From JBAWAP01 sp049589355 (lineage in GTDB: Bacteria > Chloroflexota > Anaerolineae > VGOG01), in NCBI GenBank assembly GCA_049589355.1, contig JBAWAP010000418.1:1-15437 (forward strand): a DNA stretch of 15,437 nt, read 5' to 3'. Shown piece after piece: positions 12,254 through 15,437 of the stretch. The position numbers and the translations under genes are program-made. The notes under the pieces were generated by a model. The model had not been told where the DNA came from. It was given only the letters and a program-made list of their open reading frames with translations, and did not search any database. Position 1 is the stretch's first letter; each line of letters begins with the position of its first letter.

Positions 12254-12367
12254 ATGAAGGTTAAAGCATCGGTTAAGCGTCGCTGCTCTAAGTGCAAAAT
12301 CGTCAAGCGCAGGGGCGTGGTTTACGTGATCTGCGAGAACCCCAAGCACAAGCAGCGGCAAGGATAG
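12254..12367 (+). CDS. rpmJ: 50S ribosomal protein L36, zinc form
   Basis: L36 is the smallest ribosomal protein and helps organise 23S rRNA near the factor-binding region. The 37-residue frame begins MKVKASVKRRCSKCKIVKRR and ends ENPKHKQRQG. Its zinc ligands are Cys11, Cys14, Cys27 and His32, the complete C+ set. Length and ending (KHKQRQG) match the family exactly. GGAGGT at 12241-12246 is seven bases before ATG 12254. It sits between map and rpsM, the usual place apart from the missing infA. Confidence 0.97.
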   Translation: MKVKASVKRRCSKCKIVKRRGVVYVICENPKHKQRQG

Positions 12368-12370
12368 CGT

Positions 12371-12416
12371 CCTTCGACGGCTCGACTGAGCTCGCCGAAG
12401 TCAAGCTCAGGGTGAG
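12371..12416 (+). repeat. Possible dispersed intergenic repeat in the rpmJ-rpsM gap
   Basis: The gap contains CTGAGCT (12386-12392) and its exact inverse AGCTCAG (12404-12410) around an 11-base loop, flanked by CCTTCGAC (12371-12378) and GCCGAAGTC (12394-12402). The wording (TTCGAC, CTGAGCTC, CCGAAGTC, GCTCAGGGTGAG) resembles a class of dispersed intergenic palindromes I have seen in other bacterial genomes. A weaker relative lies at 6470-6490. It does not show the 7- or 8-base periodicity. It ends just before the rpsM Shine-Dalgarno GGGAGGT. Confidence 0.5.
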
Positions 12417-12434
12417 GATAAAGGGAGGTTTAGC

Positions 12435-12824
12435 ATGGCACGAATCGCCGGAATTGACTTACCCCGCAACAAACGGGTGGAGGTTGGCCTGACCTACATC
12501 TACGGCATCGGTCGCTCGACCAGCCGGGAGATTCTGTCCCAGACGGGGGTTGACCCCGATACGCGGGTCAAGGACTTGGCCGAGGCTGAGATTAGCCAAT
12601 TGCGCGAGGCTATTGACGCCAATTATAAGGTTGAGGGCGATCTACGGCGGGAGGTCAGTCAGAACATCAAGCGCTTGCAGGAAATCGGTTGTTATCGTGG
12701 GCTCCGCCACCGTTATAACTTGCCGGTGCGTGGCCAGCGGACCAGGACCAACGCCCGCACTAAGCGTGGCCCACGCAGGACAGTGCCTGGCCGTGGCCGC
12801 AGGCGCGGAGCGAGGAAGAAATAG
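12435..12824 (+). CDS. rpsM: 30S ribosomal protein S13
   Basis: S13 in the small-subunit head forms bridges to L5 and contacts P-site tRNA through its tail. The 129-residue product begins MARIAGIDLPRNKRVEVGLTYIYGIG (in outline), the family N-terminus with its helix-two-turn-helix region, has RGLRHRYNLPVRGQRTRTNARTKRG (about residues 89-113), and ends in a long basic tail. GGGAGGT at 12423-12429 is five bases before ATG 12435. The gene opens the alpha set. Immediately after its stop lies the clearest hairpin of the window. Confidence 0.98.
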   Translation: MARIAGIDLPRNKRVEVGLTYIYGIGRSTSREILSQTGVDPDTRVKDLAEAEISQLREAIDANYKVEGDLRREVSQNIKRLQEIGCYRGLRHRYNLPVRGQRTRTNARTKRGPRRTVPGRGRRRGARKK

Positions 12825-12899
12825 GTTGGTAGACTGGGAAACTGGTGAATTGGTAAATTGGTCCAGTTCACCAGTTTACCAATTTACCAATCTACCAAC
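12825..12899 (+). repeat. rpsM-rpsK spacer: 8-base TGGTAAAT repeat arms forming a 33-position hairpin
   Basis: TGG occurs at 12827, 12835, 12843, 12851 and 12859, exactly 8 apart. The complementary TCCA or ACCA occurs at 12862, 12870, 12878, 12886 and 12894, also exactly 8 apart. Aligning 12825-12857 with 12867-12899 antiparallel, I count 29 of 33 positions paired, with mismatches only at 12834, 12838, 12842 and 12855, and a 9-base loop. The stem begins one base after the rpsM stop and ends four bases before the rpsK Shine-Dalgarno (GGGGAGGA, 12903-12910). No T-run follows. Confidence 0.92.
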
Positions 12900-12913
12900 T
12901 TAGGGGAGGAAGG

Positions 12914-13309
12914 ATGGCGCAACAAAGGGGAGGGAAGAGAGCGGCTCGTCGTGCACGCAAGAATGTCCCTTATGGGCAAGCTCACATTCAAGCCACGTTC
13001 AACAACACGATAATCACTATGACCGATCAGCAAGGCGATGTCATCACTTGGAGTAGCGCAGGCACCGCGGGCTTCAAGGGATCGCGTAAGAGCACCCCTT
13101 ATGCGGCCCGCATGGCCGCTCAGCAAACGGCAAAACAGGCCATGGATTACGGCGTGAGGGAGATTGACATATTCGTCAAGGGGCCTGGGCCTGGCCGGGA
13201 GGCGGCCATTCGCGCTTTGCAAGGGGCGGGTCTCAAGGTGAAATCCATCACCGATGTTACCCCCGTTCCTCACAACGGCTGTCGTCCACCCAAGAAGCGA
13301 AGGATGTAA
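12914..13309 (+). CDS. rpsK: 30S ribosomal protein S11
   Basis: S11 lies on the small-subunit platform near the mRNA exit and the Shine-Dalgarno helix. The 131-residue product has the basic N-terminus, AHIQATFNNTIITMTDQQGDVITWSSAG (in outline, about residues 23-50), GFKGSRKSTPYAAR, the VKGPGPGREAAIRAL segment, and the ending DVTPVPHNGCRPPKKRRM, all diagnostic. GGGGAGGA stands just upstream of ATG 12914 and begins where the preceding hairpin ends. Another hairpin spacer separates it from rpsD. Confidence 0.98.
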   Translation: MAQQRGGKRAARRARKNVPYGQAHIQATFNNTIITMTDQQGDVITWSSAGTAGFKGSRKSTPYAARMAAQQTAKQAMDYGVREIDIFVKGPGPGREAAIRALQGAGLKVKSITDVTPVPHNGCRPPKKRRM

Positions 13310-13312
13310 CAA

Positions 13313-13381
13313 GGGAGCAAGGGAGCTGGGGAGCAGAGGGGAAGTTGCCTTTGCTCCTTTGGTCCCCTGTGACTTTGCTCC
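13313..13381 (+). repeat. rpsK-rpsD spacer: 8-base GGGAGCAA repeat arms forming a hairpin
   Basis: GGGAGC occurs at 13313, 13321 and 13329, exactly 8 apart. The other arm has TTTGCTCC at 13350 and 13374 with TTTGGTCC at 13358, in the same 8-base register. Aligning 13314-13341 with 13354-13381, I count 24 of 28 positions paired, some as G-U, and a 12-base loop. The stem starts four bases after the rpsK stop and ends nine bases before the rpsD Shine-Dalgarno GGAGGT (13391-13396). Confidence 0.85.
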
Positions 13382-13399
13382 ATTGAAAGAGGAGGTAAA

Positions 13400-14038
13400 A
13401 TGGCCAGATATATCGGCCCGGTTTGTAAGCAGTGTCGGCGGGAAGGGGAGAAGCTTTTCCTCAAGGGGGAGCGGTGTTTGACCGCAAAATGTGCTATTGA
13501 TAGGCGCTCCTATGCTCCTGGCATGCATGGCCGTGAGAGCCAGTTCCGCCGCAGGCGACAGTCGGAATATGCCCTGCAGCTCCGGGAAAAGCAGAAGGCA
13601 CGCCGTATCTACGGCGTCTTGGAGAGACAGTTCCGACGTTATTTCCGAGAAGCTGAGAGGGGCAAGGGGCTAACTGGCGTTAATTTGCTGGCCATTCTGG
13701 AAAGCCGGCTAGACAACGTCGTATATCGGCTTGGATTCGCCGATTCGCGGGCTCAGGCCCGCCAACTGGTATGCCATGGCCACTTCAACTGCAATGGGCA
13801 GAGGGCTGACATCCCTTCAATGCTGGTAGAGCCAGGAGACGTGATATCGGTGCGCGAGCGGAGCAAGGGGTTGGTCTATTTCAAGGACCGGGCAAAGGAG
13901 CTGGAACGCAAGGTTGTGCCGGACTGGATGAGCTTGGACGCTCTCAACATGTCGGGGCGAATCTTGAATCTCCCTTCACGGGAAGAGATAGATTTGCCTT
14001 TGAACGAGCGGTCGATTGTCGAGTACTACAGCCGTTAG
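13400..14038 (+). CDS. rpsD: 30S ribosomal protein S4, zinc-binding form
   Basis: S4 nucleates small-subunit assembly by binding the five-way junction of 16S rRNA; in E. coli it also represses the alpha operon. The 212-residue product carries Cys9, Cys12, Cys26 and Cys31, the zinc-finger spacing of the C+ type known from Thermus S4. The YAPGMHG segment, LREKQKARRIYGVLERQFRRYF (in outline), the S4 RNA-binding domain (about residues 98-160, RLDNVVYRLGFADSRAQARQ), and a normal C-terminus follow. GGAGGT lies three bases before ATG 13400. Its position before rpoA differs from Firmicutes, where rpsD is usually elsewhere. Confidence 0.98.
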   Translation: MARYIGPVCKQCRREGEKLFLKGERCLTAKCAIDRRSYAPGMHGRESQFRRRRQSEYALQLREKQKARRIYGVLERQFRRYFREAERGKGLTGVNLLAILESRLDNVVYRLGFADSRAQARQLVCHGHFNCNGQRADIPSMLVEPGDVISVRERSKGLVYFKDRAKELERKVVPDWMSLDALNMSGRILNLPSREEIDLPLNERSIVEYYSR

Positions 14039-14086
14039 TGGTGCTGGGCGCTAGCTTCATCCTTCTGGAGGGAGGGACTTAGGCCA

Positions 14087-15064
14087 ATGGCAAATCAGGA
14101 GGACAATTCTTTGATGGGTATGGTTTTGCCCAAGGTCGAGTGCGAGAACAACTCGAGAGGCTATGCGCGTTTCGTTATCGGTCCCATGGAAAGTGGTTAT
14201 GGCATAACTCTTGGCAATGCTTTGCGACGTGTTCTCCTCTCGTCCATGACGGGAGCGGCAATCACAGCAATCAAAGTTAGCGATGTGTACCACGAGTTCT
14301 CCACCATACCTCATGTCAAGGAAGACGTGACCCAGTTGATCCTCAACGTGAAGCAAGTGCGGCTGAAGATGCACTCCGATGGTTCTGATTCGGCGTACTT
14401 ACGTCTAGAGGTAAGGGGCGAGGGCGCGGTGACGGCTGGCGACCTGGAATGTCCCAGCAATGTGGAAATCATCAATCCCGACTTATACTTGTTCACCGTA
14501 GACTCCGATGAGGCCAAGGTGGAAATCGAAATGACGGTCCAAAGAGGTAAGGGTTACTCACCCGCTGAGGAGCGGGACAAGCTGCCCATCGGAGAGCTCC
14601 CCATTGATGCTATCTTCAGCCCCGTCCGCAAAGTCGGTTACCAGGTGGAACGAGCCCGCGTTGGTCAGATGACCAACTTTGATCGGCTTATCGTGGAGAT
14701 ATGGACCGATGGTACCATTGAGCCTCAAGAGGCTTTGAGCGAGGCCGCCAGCATCTTGGTGAAACACCTGTCGTTGGTGGCTGGTGTCGAGGAAGAGATC
14801 CCAGAGGAAAAGGCTGAGGAAGAAGGCATACCCTCCCGTGTTTACGAGATATTAATCGAGGATTTGGATCTCAGTGTGCGGGTTTATAACTGCCTCAAGC
14901 GGACTGGGATAACCAGTGTGGGAGAGGTGCTCGAGAAGCTGGGGAAGGGCGACGATGAGATGATGAGTATCCGGAATTTTGGCCCCAAGTCGTTAGCTGA
15001 GTTAAAGGCAAAGTTGGAAGAGAGGGGCTTGTTCTTGATCGAGGAAGAAGAATCTGAGGAGTGA
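14087..15064 (+). CDS. rpoA: DNA-directed RNA polymerase subunit alpha
   Basis: The alpha dimer scaffolds RNA polymerase assembly and contacts promoters and activators. The 325-residue product has an N-terminal domain (about 1-235; TLGNALRRVLLSSMTGAAIT with the assembly arginines at 47-48), an acidic linker (EEEIPEEKAEEE, 235-246), and a C-terminal domain with LDLSVRVYNCLKRTGI. Arg265 and Asn268 fall at the E. coli UP-element-contacting positions, and FGPKSLAELK carries Lys301. Start choice is open: ATG 14087 has GGAGGGAGG at 14067-14075 eleven bases upstream, while ATG 14114, with AGGAGG at 14097-14102, would give a protein starting MGMVLPKVE, closer to many relatives. Confidence 0.97.
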   Translation: MANQEDNSLMGMVLPKVECENNSRGYARFVIGPMESGYGITLGNALRRVLLSSMTGAAITAIKVSDVYHEFSTIPHVKEDVTQLILNVKQVRLKMHSDGSDSAYLRLEVRGEGAVTAGDLECPSNVEIINPDLYLFTVDSDEAKVEIEMTVQRGKGYSPAEERDKLPIGELPIDAIFSPVRKVGYQVERARVGQMTNFDRLIVEIWTDGTIEPQEALSEAASILVKHLSLVAGVEEEIPEEKAEEEGIPSRVYEILIEDLDLSVRVYNCLKRTGITSVGEVLEKLGKGDDEMMSIRNFGPKSLAELKAKLEERGLFLIEEEESEE

Positions 15065-15071
15065 CCGCTTC

Positions 15072-15425
15072 ATGAGACATCGGAAAGCAGGCCGCAAGCT
15101 AGGTCGCTCCAGCGGCCAGCGCAAAGCTCTATATAGAAACCTGATAACTGAACTGTTTCGCCATGAGCGGATAAAGACGACTGAGGCCAAAGCCAAGGCC
15201 ATTAGGGGGCAGGCAGAGAAGCTGATCGCTTTGGGTAAGCGTGGCGACCTACACGCTCGTCGGCTGGCTGCCGCCAGGTTGAACGATCCGACCGTCGTTA
15301 CGAAGCTCTTCGATGACTTAGCTCCTCGCTATGAAGAGCGTTCCGGTGGTTACACTCGCGTATTCAAGCTAGGACGACGTCAGGGCGATGGGGCACCTAT
15401 GGTTCTGTTGAAACTAGTGGAGTAG
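15072..15425 (+). CDS. rplQ: 50S ribosomal protein L17
   Basis: L17 lies near the exit tunnel rim opposite L22. The 117-residue product begins MRHRKAGRKLGRSSGQRKAL, continues LITELFRHERIKTTEAKAK, and ends GYTRVFKLGRRQGDGAPMVLLKLVE, all diagnostic; the length is normal for the short form. ATG 15072 is seven bases after the rpoA stop, with GAGGAG near the end of rpoA serving as ribosome-binding site. In the 12 bases left after the stop, CTGG recurs at 15426 and 15433, seven apart, possibly the beginning of another periodic spacer cut by the window edge. Confidence 0.98.
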   Translation: MRHRKAGRKLGRSSGQRKALYRNLITELFRHERIKTTEAKAKAIRGQAEKLIALGKRGDLHARRLAAARLNDPTVVTKLFDDLAPRYEERSGGYTRVFKLGRRQGDGAPMVLLKLVE

Positions 15426-15437
15426 CTGGGGACTGGA

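Noticed and set aside
12825..12899. Rho-independent terminators at the spacer hairpins
   Set aside because: None of the stems is followed by a T-run; the next bases are the purine-rich Shine-Dalgarno of an essential gene in the same operon.

Overview
The window is one long, one-strand bacterial ribosomal-protein supercluster. It runs from the 3' end of tuf (EF-Tu) through the S10, spc and alpha gene sets to rplQ. All 31 genes read on the + strand, and nothing convincing is coded on the other strand. Gene order (tuf-rpsJ; secY-map-rpmJ; rpsD between rpsK and rpoA) and protein style point to a Chloroflexota bacterium, probably Anaerolineae-like. That style includes a zinc-type S14, S4 and L36, an L24 with a C-terminal Cys pair, and the form of the RpoA C-terminal domain. 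The taxonomic call is inference from protein resemblance, not from a search.

Layout: 1-209 tuf end; 277-5625 S10 set (rpsJ, rplC, rplD, rplW, rplB, rpsS, rplV, rpsC, rplP, rpmC, rpsQ); 5699-11431 spc set (rplN, rplX, rplE, rpsN, rpsH, rplF, rplR, rpsE, rpmD, rplO, secY); 11438-12367 map and the small rpmJ; 12435-15425 alpha set (rpsM, rpsK, rpsD, rpoA, rplQ). The adk and infA genes, often found between secY and rpmJ, are absent here. Several genes use TTG (rplD, rpsC) or GTG (rpsS, rplE, rpsN, rplF, rpmD) starts.

Together the genes build most of the large-subunit core and much of the small subunit. They also supply the RNA polymerase alpha subunit, the SecY channel for proteins leaving the ribosome, and the methionine aminopeptidase that trims nascent chains. 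Short gaps and overlaps (rpmC/rpsQ, rplN/rplX, rpsE/rpmD, secY/map, rpoA/rplQ) suggest a translationally coupled polycistronic message.

The unusual part lies between the genes. Ten of the intercistronic gaps are filled by short words repeated with a strict 7- or 8-base period. Each gap has its own word, and many are arranged as two complementary arms that would fold into long RNA hairpins. Several arrays run in register through the stop codon of the upstream gene and end just before the Shine-Dalgarno sequence of the next gene. None is followed by a T-run, so they do not look like terminators. This set of spacers is the main lead in an otherwise conventional operon.
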